From NCBI GenBank assembly GCA_003427395.1, contig BFEA01000971.1:96912-160911 (forward strand): a stretch of 64,000 bases of DNA, in the 5' to 3' direction. The notes beneath the pieces are model-generated. The model had not been told where the DNA came from. It made no database searches and worked only from the letters and a program-made list of their open reading frames with translations. The position numbers and the translations under genes were made by a program. This DNA is from Chara braunii (lineage: Eukaryota > Streptophyta > Charophyceae > Charales > Characeae). Positions 1 to 11,221 of the stretch are shown here, piece by piece; within the stretch, counting starts at the first letter, position 1, and every line of letters begins with the position of its first letter.

Positions 1-382
1 ACACACATACACACGCACACACACACACACACATACATACACACACACACACACACATACACACATACACTAACAGGAGTTCGAATCTTTGGCGAGTTTG
101 TGATGGCAACATGATTAGTTGTAAGTCGTCGTCTGGCCGTCATGCGGCGTTCAGTTCATGCGGGGTAAAGAAAGAAAGAGAGAGATAGAGAAAGAGAGAG
201 AAAGAGAGAGAGGAGACATACACACATACATACATACAGCAACATGATTTTGAACCCCTGGCGAGGTTGTGATGGCAACGTGAACGGGTGTGAGACATTG
301 GGTGGTTGTCATGTGGGTTGCCATGTGAGACAGAGACTCTGAGGAGGGCGGCGGGAGAGGGATGGACTTTGGTGCATCTGTG

Positions 383-450
<68 letters not shown>

Positions 451-500
451 AGACAATGAAAGGGAAAGAGAAAAAAAAAAAAAAAAAAAAAAAGCGGCAC
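1..500. repeat. SINE-like repeat pair embedded in microsatellites
   Basis: The stretch starts with (AC)n, then holds two diverged copies of one segment (about 71-150 and 240-320) sharing a 'ggcgag.ttgtgatggcaac' core. These are separated by (GA)n and (CATA)n, followed by a long (GA)n tract at about 388-445 and an A-run at about 470-493. The first copy begins with a B-box-like 'gttcgaatc', so an RNA polymerase III-derived SINE is possible. No coding signal is visible; the apparent ORFs here are translations of the simple repeats. Confidence 0.5.
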
Positions 501-1151
501 ATGCTGGAAACCGGGTGCAATATCCTATTGAAATATCTTTTATGTTTTTTGAAAAAAACAAGAACTTGGCAAAAGGATTAAGAAAGTGTGTGAAAGAAGC
601 CTGCCAGCATTGATTACATTGGATTACAGAGGATTAACTGAGCAGGATGGTGAGAAATGGTATTGATGTCCGCTGCAAACAGGGCTTCGCGTGACTGGCA
701 CGGAGATGAAATGGGACAACTGCGGGGCAGCAGCAGGGCCATGCGTCTGTCTCAGATTCATATTGTCGTCACATACTGCCCGACAATGTCGTCATGGTGG
801 AGAGCCGAAGAACATGGGAAGGCCGAACAGTCTTCAGTTTGGCACTCGACTTTGGCAGGATTGTGTATTATAGTCGTCCTCTCTTCGTCCTCATACCATG
901 AGAGTTATGTGGAGTAGTGGTTGAGCGGTGCTTCTACTTTGTCACTGCCTGAGTGGACTGTTGATAGGGTTGATGTCAGGCTTTCCACCAGGGCAAGAGC
1001 GTGGGGGGGAAGGGGTTTGAAAACTCTCGGGCCAATCGTAACGGTTCCGTGGAGTCAAGTACATGGAATATGTTTTCCGCATCTGTCACAACATAGAAAG
1101 TGGAAACCACACATATGTGGACCTTCGAGCTTACACACCCCTTGACCAAAC

Positions 1152-1996
1152 GGTAGAAGTTTGCAAAGATTGTTGTAATTATACGTTCGTTAACAAATGG
1201 TCAAATTGCAAGCAGCAAAATCGAAAGGGGGCGAGCACAAAAAGGAAACTTGGACATGCTCGACATGTATGATGGGCGGTGCACACGGGACAAGTTTGTA
1301 ACAGTGAGAAGAAATGAAGCATGGTCTGTATATCTATTTCGACATTCTGAATGCAAACATATTTTGACACAAAGACAGAGACCACATGTTTTCCATTTCG
1401 CCAATGATATCTAGCCGGCATATGGGATGCGTTTGAAACAGCAGGAACAAATGGAACACGACCTTCATGTGTAATTTAACATAGAAAATTTAAACCTATT
1501 TTGACTTGAAACCAGTAAACAGACGTTTTTTTATCGGTCAATGGAATGTAACTTACAAGACAGCGTTGCAGTTGGTAGAAGTTTGCAGAGATTGTTATAA
1601 TTATACGTTCGTTAACAAATGGTCAAATTGCAAGCAGCAAAATCGAAAGGGGGCGAGCACAAAAAGGAAATTTGGACATGCTCGACATGTATGATGGGCG
1701 GTGCAGACGGGACAAGTTTGTAACAGTGAGAAGAAATGAAGCATGGTCTGTATATTTATTTCGACATACTGAATACAAACATATTTTGACACAAAGACAG
1801 AGACCACATGTTTTCCATTTCGCCAATGATATCTAACCGGCATACGGGATGCGTTTGAAACAGCAGGAACAAATGGAACACGACCTTCATGTGTAATTTA
1901 ACATAGAAAATTTGAACCTATTTTGACTTGGAACCAGTAAACAGACGTTTTTTTATCGGTCAATGGAATGTAACTTGCAAGACAGCGTTGCAGTTG
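1152..1996. repeat. 422-bp tandem duplication, two copies
   Basis: The sequence beginning 'ggtagaagtttgca' at 1152 recurs at 1574 with an offset of exactly 422 bp, and the second copy ends near 1996. Only scattered substitutions separate the copies. Each contains the same short non-coding-looking ORFs on both strands. I recognise no gene or transposon end in the unit. Confidence 0.9.
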
Positions 1997-2700
1997 ACCA
2001 TTGTGGTGGGTGTCACTCTAAATGTCCGTGCATGGGTAGAATATCAAGCTTCTGAATTGTCTGTATGACCTATCCACCATCGGTTAATCTTGTTGATCAA
2101 ATAGGAGCCGCAAAGTCTTTGTTGTCACCGAACAAGACCCCGAATCGGAATGTGGCGACACCAACACAGCAGGGCAGCGGATCGCAAATAGCATGCAATG
2201 TCATGATGATGACACGTTTAGCGAGGATCTGAACAGCAAGCAGCCAACGTCAACACCTTCGAGCAAGATGTAACATGTTTTATTGGCCACACTGCGAATC
2301 GAATAGCGGGAGAATAAGATGTCATGAAAGTCACTCCATTCAAGTGTTATCGTCGGATATGCAATGTTGTTTTCGCCTGACCAAGATGGCATCGGTCTGA
2401 GGCGAAGGACATGTGGGCCTGGCGTGATGAGCGGCTGAGAAATCGCGCGCGTATGGTTCATGGGCCTGATTAAAATACATTGAATACTGGGTACCTGTTG
2501 ATGGCAAGGCAGAAAAGACGTGCAAACATATGTGTAATTAGCACTGTACAGAAAACTTCACAAGTTTTTGCAATCACAGATTGGAAGAACGAGAAGGATG
2601 TAACGGGTTTACAGTACAATCGAAGAACAATAGGTGACCCAAGCACTACAGATTGACAAAAATGAAATGGTATCGATTTACTGTCATTTCAGAACCATAG

Positions 2701-2702
<2 letters not shown>

Positions 2703-2774
<72 letters not shown>
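2703..2774. repeat. (AC)n/(AG)n microsatellite
   Basis: About 58 bp of perfect (AC)n followed by a short (AG)n run. It lies just beyond the 3' (left) end of the recognisable Ulp1-like copy A on the minus strand. The 2000-2990 interval holds nothing else I can identify. Confidence 0.95.
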
Positions 2775-2988
2775 GGTATACAGAGTTATCCATAAGCAAG
2801 TTGCGAGTGGAGCAGAAGACAAAGGGTTGGAGGCATCCGGGGTGAAGGTCGGAATGATAGAGCAATCAGCTGAGGAATATGGGCGGAGACATATCTTGTC
2901 CAGCATCAACATTCGCGATGCAGGAAGGCACAAAGAACTGAAGCAAAACGGCATGTTGATCGAGGTGATGAGGGAGTCAAAGAGTGGG

Positions 2989-4095
2989 TCATTGGCAAAG
3001 TAGAGTTGGGCGAATGGGAAAGTAGTGAGACGGGTGCGGTACAATGGTCTGCAGGTGGCGAGTTATCAATTCATTGTGAATGACATTTCTGTAATAGGGA
3101 ATGTCAGTTTGTGAGAATTGAGAGTGATGAGGGAGGGTTTTGTAAAGCAGCAGGTGATGTATCATCATTAGCATGAACATACCACACTCAAAGTCATTAG
3201 TTTGGACAGGGTTGTTAAAAATGGTGTACGGTGCATCAAGAAATATCGCCAAAACGCCAATTTGTTCATCGATCCAGTTACGGAGTGTATGGAGGAATCC
3301 ATTGTCGTCGAAGTATAAACTGTTGTAATATAGAATTTGATAGCAAATGAAATTCATGCAACCAAATGCCCAGTGGTTCTTGTTCACCTGAATGGGAATG
3401 AACAAATGTGGAAGTGTGGACAGTCGATGATTGTGTAGATGCTAACGGAGTCGGCAGGCAACATATTGATAGTCTTTGGCTGCCATACCGTGGGTGTATG
3501 TGAAGCAGTCGAGGATAACCACATAAGGCATTGCAAACATGAGAAGATCAGACTACTCGTCAATAAAGGTTTGTGATAAACAATCGTGATTGTGTAATGT
3601 TACATAAGGACAAAGCGGAGTTGAGATGGCAGTATCATCATTGTGTGATGAAACTTTGTCCATGTTGAGAGACAGCGGTGAAGCATCGAGGGCATTTTCT
3701 GACTGCATGAAGGAAGAATCAAGAATGGTGGAAGGCTGCGGAGAAATGCGGTAGTGGTTGTCAAAAGGTATATCTGAAAACACTGTAGGTAAGTAAACAA
3801 CATCTTGTGATGACATTGAGAGGGTAGGAAAAGAAGAAAACAGGTTTGGGAGGACCAAAAGGTCTGGCAACAAAGGAGCAGGGGCTATTGGAAAGTTGGG
3901 AGTGGAATGCAAAGAAGAATTTGTAAGAGGAGAAGGTCTTGGTTGGGGTTGGAGGGTAGAAGCCGTTGACACGATGTGCGAGAAGAAGGCAGGCATGCAT
4001 GGGTCAATGGTTCGACATGAATGTGTTGCATGGTGGCCGATGGATATGAAGCGCCCCCAAAACGTATCTTCTGATGACGACAAGGACAATGACAT
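2989..4095 (-). pseudogene. Ulp1-like (C48) cysteine peptidase, copy A, two nonsense codons
   Basis: The minus-strand frame 3405-2989 encodes a C48/Ulp1-type fold: 'HWAF' (His codon at 3373-3375), 'LYFDDNG' (candidate Asp), then 'PVQTNDFECG' with Gln before the Cys (Cys codon at 3184-3186). This matches the His-Asp-Gln-Cys arrangement of SUMO/NEDD8 peptidases, and all four residues appear intact. The same frame extends upstream to about 4095 and is broken only by TAG at 3553-3555 and TAG at 3442-3444. Across those stops the sequence still aligns with copy B ('DLLMFAMP', 'CFTYTHG', 'HLFIPIQV'). Such peptidases cleave SUMO-like modifiers and are carried by several plant DNA transposons, notably some MULEs. 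Here it lies downstream of a Helitron-type helicase. Confidence 0.72.
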
Positions 4096-4166
4096 ACAAG
4101 CAAATGTATGGTTAGTAATGCATATGTGAAAAACGAACCAGGATTTTTTACGCTAAGACATGACAT

Positions 4167-5565
4167 TTGTTTTGTGTGCTAATTTCAGTGGACAGCGCTG
4201 AGAATGCCATTCAGTTAGTATATTAACATACATAGGTTGGGAAGCAAATGTGAACTGTATTCATGCTCATACCAAAATCACATGTATGTAATCTCGTTCA
4301 CAGTTGCAGCTGGATGAAGGTGATGAGAATCACATCCTGAAATAGCAAAAGGATTGCGACGTGAGGTTGTCCTTAACAAATTTTCCACCGATACAAACAC
4401 TCAGTCTGGGAACCACATGGACACTTAGTTGGGACATCAATTATGATGTCACTGATACAGAGTAGACTTTTTCTTTTAAAAAAGGGTGACGATTTTGATA
4501 TATCATTGTTGGATTCACCAGTTGTCATCAACCTAAAGGATGAGAGGAGGAAAGCAGTTGGACACGTGTGTCACGGAAAAAAGGGAAACAAAAAAACAAG
4601 AAGGGGAGGGAAGGAAAAAAATATTGCAGAAAATGTTGAACAATGTATAATGACTAGGAAGAGAGGATGCTACTGTCAGATGTTTTGTGAATTGCTCAAT
4701 TATAATGGTTGTGGTTGGAACCTTGGAGGGTATACAAACAGAGAGAGAGAGAGAGGGAGAACAACAGAAAGAGAGGAGTTGTCAGCACTGTCTGCTTTCG
4801 GAGGAAGACAATAATTGTGGCATAGTGGTGGGAGCGATGACGGTGGCGGTGATTATCATGTTCAAGAGGAGGAGGATGACGTACGTTCCCTGTTGTAATT
4901 TATGCCTTACACCTTCTTATGCACTTCCTTTTGCTTCATTTGTTGAATGAGATATTATTGACTCGCCATTGTCTTGTCCATTCATTTCTGTTTTTTGTTT
5001 TTTTCGTATGCAAAAAAAAAAAAAAAAAAAAAAAAATTGAAACTGAAAATGAAGAGCAGTGTGTGTGTGTCAGCGAGTTGCTTTTGATTGTTTTTAGTTA
5101 TGTCAATCTCTAATCGGATTTGTTTTTATTTAACGGGTGAAGTAGAAATGAATGGTTGTTCGGTGCTACGGACGGTGGCTAGAGTTGGTGGCAGGCAGGA
5201 GAGACGGTATTTTGTGGGTGAAAGATTTTTCTGATTTTGCTTGGTGTGTTTCTAGCAGGCCAACATTATCCAATAGTTGTAGATGGCGGGAAAGGTAGGG
5301 GATGAGAAGGGAGGGAAATAAAATGAGAAGAGGAAAACATGGTGGAGTTGGAGGAGAAGAAAGGAAAGATAGGACGAAAGCAAGGTAGATGGTTATAGAT
5401 TTCACGAGGAGGAGAAGGCGGAGGATGAAGAGAAATTGCAAGAGCAAGAGGAAGAGAGATATAAACAAGTACGGAATAGGCATTCATTACAGACAACCTA
5501 TATTATGTGTCGTTTGCAGGGAAGACATATAGTTATGTAGGCCGAAGGCAAGCTCGGTGGAACAT
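4167..5565. other. no recognisable gene; spacer between the two Ulp1-like copies
   Basis: About 1.4 kb with no domain I can recognise on either strand. It contains a short (GA)n at about 4741, an A-run at about 5010-5036 and purine-rich low-complexity sequence at about 5280-5470. The spurious proline/leucine-rich minus-strand ORFs come from that purine-rich tract. Confidence 0.6.
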
Positions 5566-6324
5566 TCACCTTGATAGAATGGAGAAGTTAGACGATACCA
5601 CCAGAACCACCAGCACCGTGGCCGAACTGCAAAGAACACAATTAGAAAAGGTTAAAGGATTAGGAATGAGGAGTGCGGAACATTGACAAAGCAGGATAGG
5701 AGGAACGAAAAAAGAAAGAGACGGGTGCGGTAGAATTGTCTGTGGTTGCAACGGACGGGCCACCAATTCGTTATGAATTACATTTCTATAATATAGAATG
5801 TCTGCTTGTGAGAATTCAAATATATGAGTAAGAGGATTGATAAGCAACAACTAACGAATCATGATAAGTATAAAAATGTCGCAGTCAAAACCGTTGGTTT
5901 GAACAGGACCTTTGAGAATCGTGAAAGGTGTGTTTACAAGTCTACGAGGAATAGGAGGTTGTTCGGTGAGCCAGTGACGGAGTGTGGAAAAGAAACCATC
6001 GTTATGAGGAAAAAAAGTTGTCATAGTAGAAAACACCGCAAGAAATAAAAACTAAGAATCCTAATGTCAATGATTATTCTGAACGTGGATGGGAATAAAT
6101 AAATGAGTCAATATTGTAAGTGGTCGCTCGTGGAGGTGGCATCGAAGCTGACGGACGACATATCGGTAATCTCTGGTTGCTAAGCCGTGGCTGTATGTAA
6201 AGCAGTTCATGACAACAATAGAAGGCATGTTAAACATGAGAAGATCACCGTAATCGTTAATAGGAAATTGTGACAACCAAATCTGACCATGTAAGGTTAT
6301 ATAAAGACAAAGTTTAGAGTCCAC
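5566..6324 (-). pseudogene. Ulp1-like (C48) cysteine peptidase, copy B, several nonsense codons
   Basis: One minus-strand frame runs through 6324-6067, 6036-5851 and 5850-5566, separated only by stop codons. It is a diverged duplicate of copy A: 'DLLMFNMP', 'CFTYSHG', 'HLFIPIHV..NH', 'PVQTNGFDCD', 'FSQADILYYRNVIHNELV'. The Trp after the catalytic His is replaced by TGA at 6067-6069, two further stops follow within 30 nt, and another stop lies at 5851-5853. The Gln and the Cys (codon 5881-5883) persist, but the usual Cys-Gly has become Cys-Asp. Decay is further advanced than in copy A. The pair is a tandem domain duplication rather than two independent insertions, since flanking non-catalytic sequence also aligns. 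Confidence 0.7.
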
Positions 6325-6676
6325 GGGAACATGGAGTATGGGATCATCATCATCCGAAGGGATTTCATGTATAGTTAAGTTAGGAAGCGAACCTGCAATT
6401 TGTGTATGAACTTGTGGCGAAGATGAAGGAAGACGTAAATAATCATATGGTTTTGCAGGTTTTTTGAAGCATTGGTTTGGAGGAAGTCTTAGGAGCTGCG
6501 ATTTTAGTGTGTCATTTTTATGTTTTGTTTTTGATTTTTCATCTTGGTGAAGGAAAAATGCCGCAAAAAGTTTTTGTGAAGAGGGTAGCGAGCTAAAAGA
6601 AAACGAAGGCTCTAAAGGTTTTATTGAGCAATGGTCAGTGGGTGAGTCTTGCTATTGTGTTGACAATGAAACATTA

Positions 6677-8300
6677 TCATCCAATGATGAGGAAAGAAGA
6701 GAAGAAGAGACAAAAGAAGAGGATCTGGCGAGAACATATCAGGGAACATTGCAAGGATTTGGAGGCAGTGCAACAATTAATTTGAAAGACCAACAAGCCT
6801 TTCATTTGCATTGAGGATATTATGAAAAAAATTGCAGTCAATTCAGGAGTGAGAGGGGTAAGCGCAACAAAAACATGGCGATTAATAGCTCTTGAGACAG
6901 TGATGTATGCTTGTTGTGGAACGTCAATCCGTGATTTGGCCATTGGGGGATGTGCTCTCCAATCTACAACGACCAGTGAAGCGAACGTTTCTCCTTGGAT
7001 TTTGTAATTTATTGTAGCCATTGCAGAAATGAAAGAAATGGGTGCAATTTACATGTTCTTTGTAGATTTTCAGGTGTAGGTGGAAGTTTGACATGCACTG
7101 GTTGTTTTGCTCGTTGTATGAGAACAGGATAAACATTCGCAGATGATGAAATGGAGTGTGGAAATGAAAATGAAAAAGGTGTTTTTTTATCGGACAAGGA
7201 GACGAGAACAAGGTCAGGACATTGGTTAAGGAATAAAACGTCAAACCCTCCACCATCATCATGGACCTTGCGAAGCTGTGTTGTTGCAGGGAATTATAAG
7301 GAATGCAAAACTTCAAAGGTGTCATTGGCGACACCGTGTTTATGATCAATGTTTTTGGTGAATACTAGTGTTGACAACTGGTCAAGAAAAGGTGCATATT
7401 TTCCTAACAGATTGTCAGACAGTGATATAATACATCGAATATCCTCTTTTGTCTTGTTTTGCAAAGCGTTGCCGAACTGGACAAGCACTCGAATAGGGTA
7501 ATGTGAGGAAGGCAGGTTTTTTGACAAATGTTTAGTATAAAAATGAATAAGGTGCGTCCGCGTGTCATTATCAGGGGTTGTATAGACCGTCGTGCATGAG
7601 GGTTTTGAATGCAGTGAAAAAAATAATGGTAAAGTTGGACAAGGAGAGATTTTCGGTTTAGGGAAAGGATTTATGGAGAGAACTCGACTATTGACAAGTC
7701 GAACAAAATCGGGCGTCCAATTACCTTTTCGTGCATGGGAACAACCAACACCCCATTCTGGATCCGAATTGAAACGTATGCATTCATCAAGAACAACGAC
7801 CGCAGTAAATAAACGCCAGAGCCGAAAACCTTCATTATCCCAAACTGTATTTGCTTATTTAAAGCATGATATTTGATAAATAGGAACCGTTGACACAAGA
7901 GGCATTTGGAAGAGGTCACCAGATAGAATGACATGAATGTCACCGAAGGGGAGGTCAACTTTACGGGCAGTACGAAGACCCAAATCAAGCCTCATTAATT
8001 GTAATTTAGTCATCATACTGACTTCATCTATCACAAGCAAAGCAAGCTCCGATGAAAAACCGGTTGTGCTTTCATCAAAACAATTTTCTGATTCAAGATT
8101 ATGCATTCCAATCCAACTGTGGAATGTTACGCCAACAATCCCGACCGCCACTTTTCCTGTCATTGCAGTTTTTGTGAGGGCGTTTTGTCGTTTCCAACCG
8201 ATGCAGAAGGCCTCAATTGCATCTATGACATGTGATTTCTAGCATTTGTTAGTTGGCAAAACGTTTGTGGATTGTTTGAAGAGTCGGCTCCTCGAATAAT
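6677..8300 (-). pseudogene. PIF1-like DNA helicase domain of the Helitron-like element
   Basis: Minus-strand frames recover successive PIF1/RecD-type helicase motifs. The Walker A region near 8239-8262 is destroyed: 'TNKC', then an in-frame TAG at 8239-8241, then 'KSHVIDAIE'. Next come 'TFHSWIG', Walker B 'LLVIDEVSMM' (about 8010-8040), and 'HVILSGDLFQMP', the GDxxQ motif III. The frame continues after TAA at 7855-7857 into 'LWRLFTAVVLDECIR'. Near the C-terminus are 'INYKIQGETFASLVVVDWR' (about 6950-7012) and 'QQAYITVSRA' (about 6890). Frame changes occur near 7012-7021 and between 7294 and 7197. In an intact Helitron this helicase unwinds DNA during rolling-circle transfer; this copy cannot, as the nucleotide-binding loop is lost. 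Confidence 0.85.
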
Positions 8301-9054
8301 TCATCAAGGTAGGATTGGTTTTATCATGTCTTGAGGAGAGCCTCAGCAGCTAAGGCGAATGCGATATGCTGACAACGTTTTAAGCTTTTAGATGAAAAAG
8401 TTGAGATAGTTCAAAAATTGTAGCGAAAGACTTGTTTTTTTTTCCCTCAATCGTGGACAGGCTCATAAAATTTTTACTATGTATTTCAAGTGCGTCATTG
8501 ATTAATTGTACCTGAGTCTGTTGAGGAAATATACCAAGATCGGTATGGTCGAAATCGACATCATGACAACTAAGGTCTTTATATTTTGCATTCTTTAGCC
8601 AGTTTTGCACAAACCCGGCGTCGGATAATGAATTGTCGTCGAATAACATTTTGAATAGGTAAGGTTGTATCAACGGCAGCGGCATACGTTGTGGTCAGAG
8701 CTTGTGCAGTGCGACATGGGAAGTTTTTTTTGAATGTTATATTCAACATTGTTTTTTGTAGGCGTGAAGGAATGTTCGGAAAGCATCGCAGGTCGTCCAA
8801 TAATTTCGTAGAAAATGCACATTCCGATGGTGGGAGACCTTGGTTATCGAGAAAGAATGGAACATGTGTATCGAGAACGGAAAATTCAGAAAATCAATGT
8901 TGTCATCATCTCCATCATCAGAATCGGATGCAAGTGGTGTTGGTATATTCGGAGCAGCGTATAGTAGATGGTTATGCTGCTTTTCTCTTGCTCGTGCACG
9001 GACAACGTAAAAGTTTTGCGTTTGGAGGTATATTGTACAGAAGAACGAAGACAT
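8301..9054 (-). pseudogene. Rep-to-helicase linker of the Helitron-like element, frameshifted
   Basis: The minus-strand frame 9054-8743 contains 'FYVVRARAREKQ' and an acidic stretch. Frame 8685-8380 continues with a helicase-leading segment ending 'FELSQLFHLKA'. A shift at about 8385 then gives 'CQHIAFALAAEALLKT' in another frame, which resembles the segment just before the P-loop in RepHel proteins. Position and strand fit between Rep and helicase. Assignment rests mostly on context. Confidence 0.5.
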
Positions 9055-9084
9055 TTTGTCATAGAAGTTTTCAAAAGCAGTATG

Positions 9085-10396
9085 TCAGTCTTGCTCTGGA
9101 AAAAAAGGGTCAGACAAAACCCTAAAAGGTTTGAAAAGCAAGAGTGACAATTGAGCATGCAATTCTTGTGCAGCCGGTGTATGAGCCTCATGGAAATCGG
9201 GAATACGAGAAGAAGGTGGAATCACTGGGATGTAAGCTGTAATATGGCATCGTAAACATTTCGTTTCTGAAAGAGGGTGGTTGGTGAGAAAGTTTTTGTC
9301 AGGAGATGTGTTGTGTGCCTTATCAACACAGGAAAACCACATGAGAAATTTATAAAGACAATATGGCGATAATTGTGAAGGGCGATATATGTAGTCATCT
9401 AGCGGGTGTGTGATAGTGTGAGAATTTTCACCGTCTTCTAAATTACAGATAGTGTCGGCATCATTCAACAATTGTTTGGGCATTTGCTTTAAAGAAACAA
9501 GTTTGTACTGATGACTTTTATATACGCAAGATTGACAAAGAATGTACAAAGCACAAAGAGAGTCTGCAGTTTCTTGTTTGTTAGTTAATGTGTAAAGTTG
9601 CGAAGATATTCGTCGTCTAGCCTTGGCATCATGAGGAAGTTTTCCATCATTCTCTGCCAACTTTTCTCGTTCATGCCGAATGTCAAAAGCAGCCAATCGT
9701 AAAGCAACATCACAATAGACTCGATGTTGACTTTTAGTTACATACCTGCAAGAATAATAAATATGGTCGGCTGCATTTGCACTGCGGAACAGAGGTTGAA
9801 TGTCATGGTTACATTTAAATAACATCATTATAGTTGTTGATGTATTCATGCCCGAAAAGGCGACATAATGTAAAGCCAGTTGGTAGAAGCTCTGTCTCGT
9901 TGGTACGGGCACGAGAATACAAGTATCTGTATACATTATCTATATTTTTAGTTCCCGAAAGTTTAAAACAAGATGTTGTATGTGTCCAATAGTGGGTTTG
10001 GACTACTTGAAGGTAAAGGAGAAAACAAATTAAGATCGAGAAACTTTTAGAAGTGATGGAAATGGATGTGGGATCGAGAGGTGTATTCAGGATAGTTTAT
10101 GCAAACGGATGAAGGGAGAAGGGGTCGTCTTTGAATTTATAGTAGAAATTGCGGAGGACTCCGAGGTTATGAATACACAGATCATGAGTAACATATTGTG
10201 GGGCTAGCTGTAGGATAGCACGACGCATAAGATGTTGAAAACTAAGAACCACATTGCAATTGGTGCATTTACCTAACAGAGGCTCCTGTAACTTTGACAA
10301 GTCCCGATGTTTTAGAAATGGTGAAAGTCGTGCATAATTCGGGATAGAGGAAGGTGCATACGTGGATTCGTCATGTTGACAGGAAGGACAACGCAA
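9085..10396 (-). pseudogene. Helitron Rep domain, tyrosine motif half, with CxxC finger
   Basis: Frame 10396-10097 begins 'RCPSCQHD' and later 'CTNCNV', a CxxC/CxxC finger. Frame 9936-9085 carries 'FKCNHDIQPLF' and 'YYSCRYVTK' (9733-9759), the position and spacing of the active-site tyrosines in Helitron Rep proteins. It is followed by 'YIYRPSQLSPYCLYKFLMWFS', here cited in part, and 'NHPLSETKCLRC'. The tyrosines cleave single-stranded DNA at transposon ends. The two frames are shifted relative to each other and to the HUH half, so the protein is broken. Confidence 0.75.
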
Positions 10397-10413
10397 AGAT
10401 AGGACATCAAATC

Positions 10414-11180
10414 TTAGGGAAGACTAGTAGACGTAATACTATCACTGTATTGTGTAACCAAGTCTGAGAAAGCAGGGTTGTTCTTATGAAAACGATCAAA
10501 ATCATAAGAAGTAGGGGGGACGTTTTGCAGCCAGAGGAGGTAATGCAGGTGAAGCGTACCTCGACCTTGAGTCTCAACCATGCCAAAACAAGCATTGACA
10601 TGTCCGAAAAGCCCACCGTCGGCCATAGGCTGTCTATTGTCAATATCAAACTCAATCGCTGTTCTAAAAAAAAATGTAAGAAGATAGTCAAAAAGACGGG
10701 CAGATGCAACATTGTCAGCCATAGACGTTTCCTTCAGGACATGCAAGGGAACATGTGGCGGCCGGATGAAAACATCGAGGAAATCTGTCATACTGAGAAC
10801 ACTGGCAAAACAAGCAAAAGCAAGCGAGGTGTCTGTGTTAGGAGTGAGAGTGAGGAAAAGACTAGGTTGGCTAAACCGATCACAAGTTACAAATGCCTCT
10901 TGTCGGCGTGCACGGCGTTCAGCATTACTACCCCAGACATATGCAGAGCTACATTCAACATTGTATAGCAGTTTGTTAACACCAGGTGAAGTCGGGAGCG
11001 CAGGGTGTCCGCAACGTCGACGACGATCGTTTTCTAGTCCTTGTTGTAATTCATCAGTTGTAATGTTTGCAACAGCGGAATGAAAGCAAGGATGGGATTT
11101 ATATGTAATGTGTTATTGTATATCCACGGTCAAGTGATAGTCGATCAAATGTGGTCATGACATAGAAAGGGTCTTTTGCA
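10414..11180 (-). pseudogene. Helitron Rep domain, HUH motif half
   Basis: An open minus-strand frame of roughly 230 codons (about 11112 to 10414) contains 'WGSNAERRARRQEAF', 'PSLFLTLTPNTDTS' and 'GMVETQGRGTLHLHYLLWL'. The H-L-H (10543-10551) is the metal-binding HUH motif of rolling-circle Rep endonucleases, and its context is typical of Helitron_like_N domains. Just upstream, in another frame, 'YCLLSHRRFAKDPFYVMTT' (about 11130-11215) is the expected preceding segment. A frameshift and stop (TTA on plus, 11113-11115) therefore lie between. There is no usable start codon for the complete domain. Confidence 0.82.
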
Positions 11181-11221
11181 AAACGTCTATGGCTTAGTAA
11201 GCAATAATGTCGTGCGCAAAG

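Noticed and set aside
140-613. Serine/leucine- and arginine/glutamate-rich ORFs on both strands
   Set aside because: They are translations of (GA)n and A-runs and have no start context or domain.
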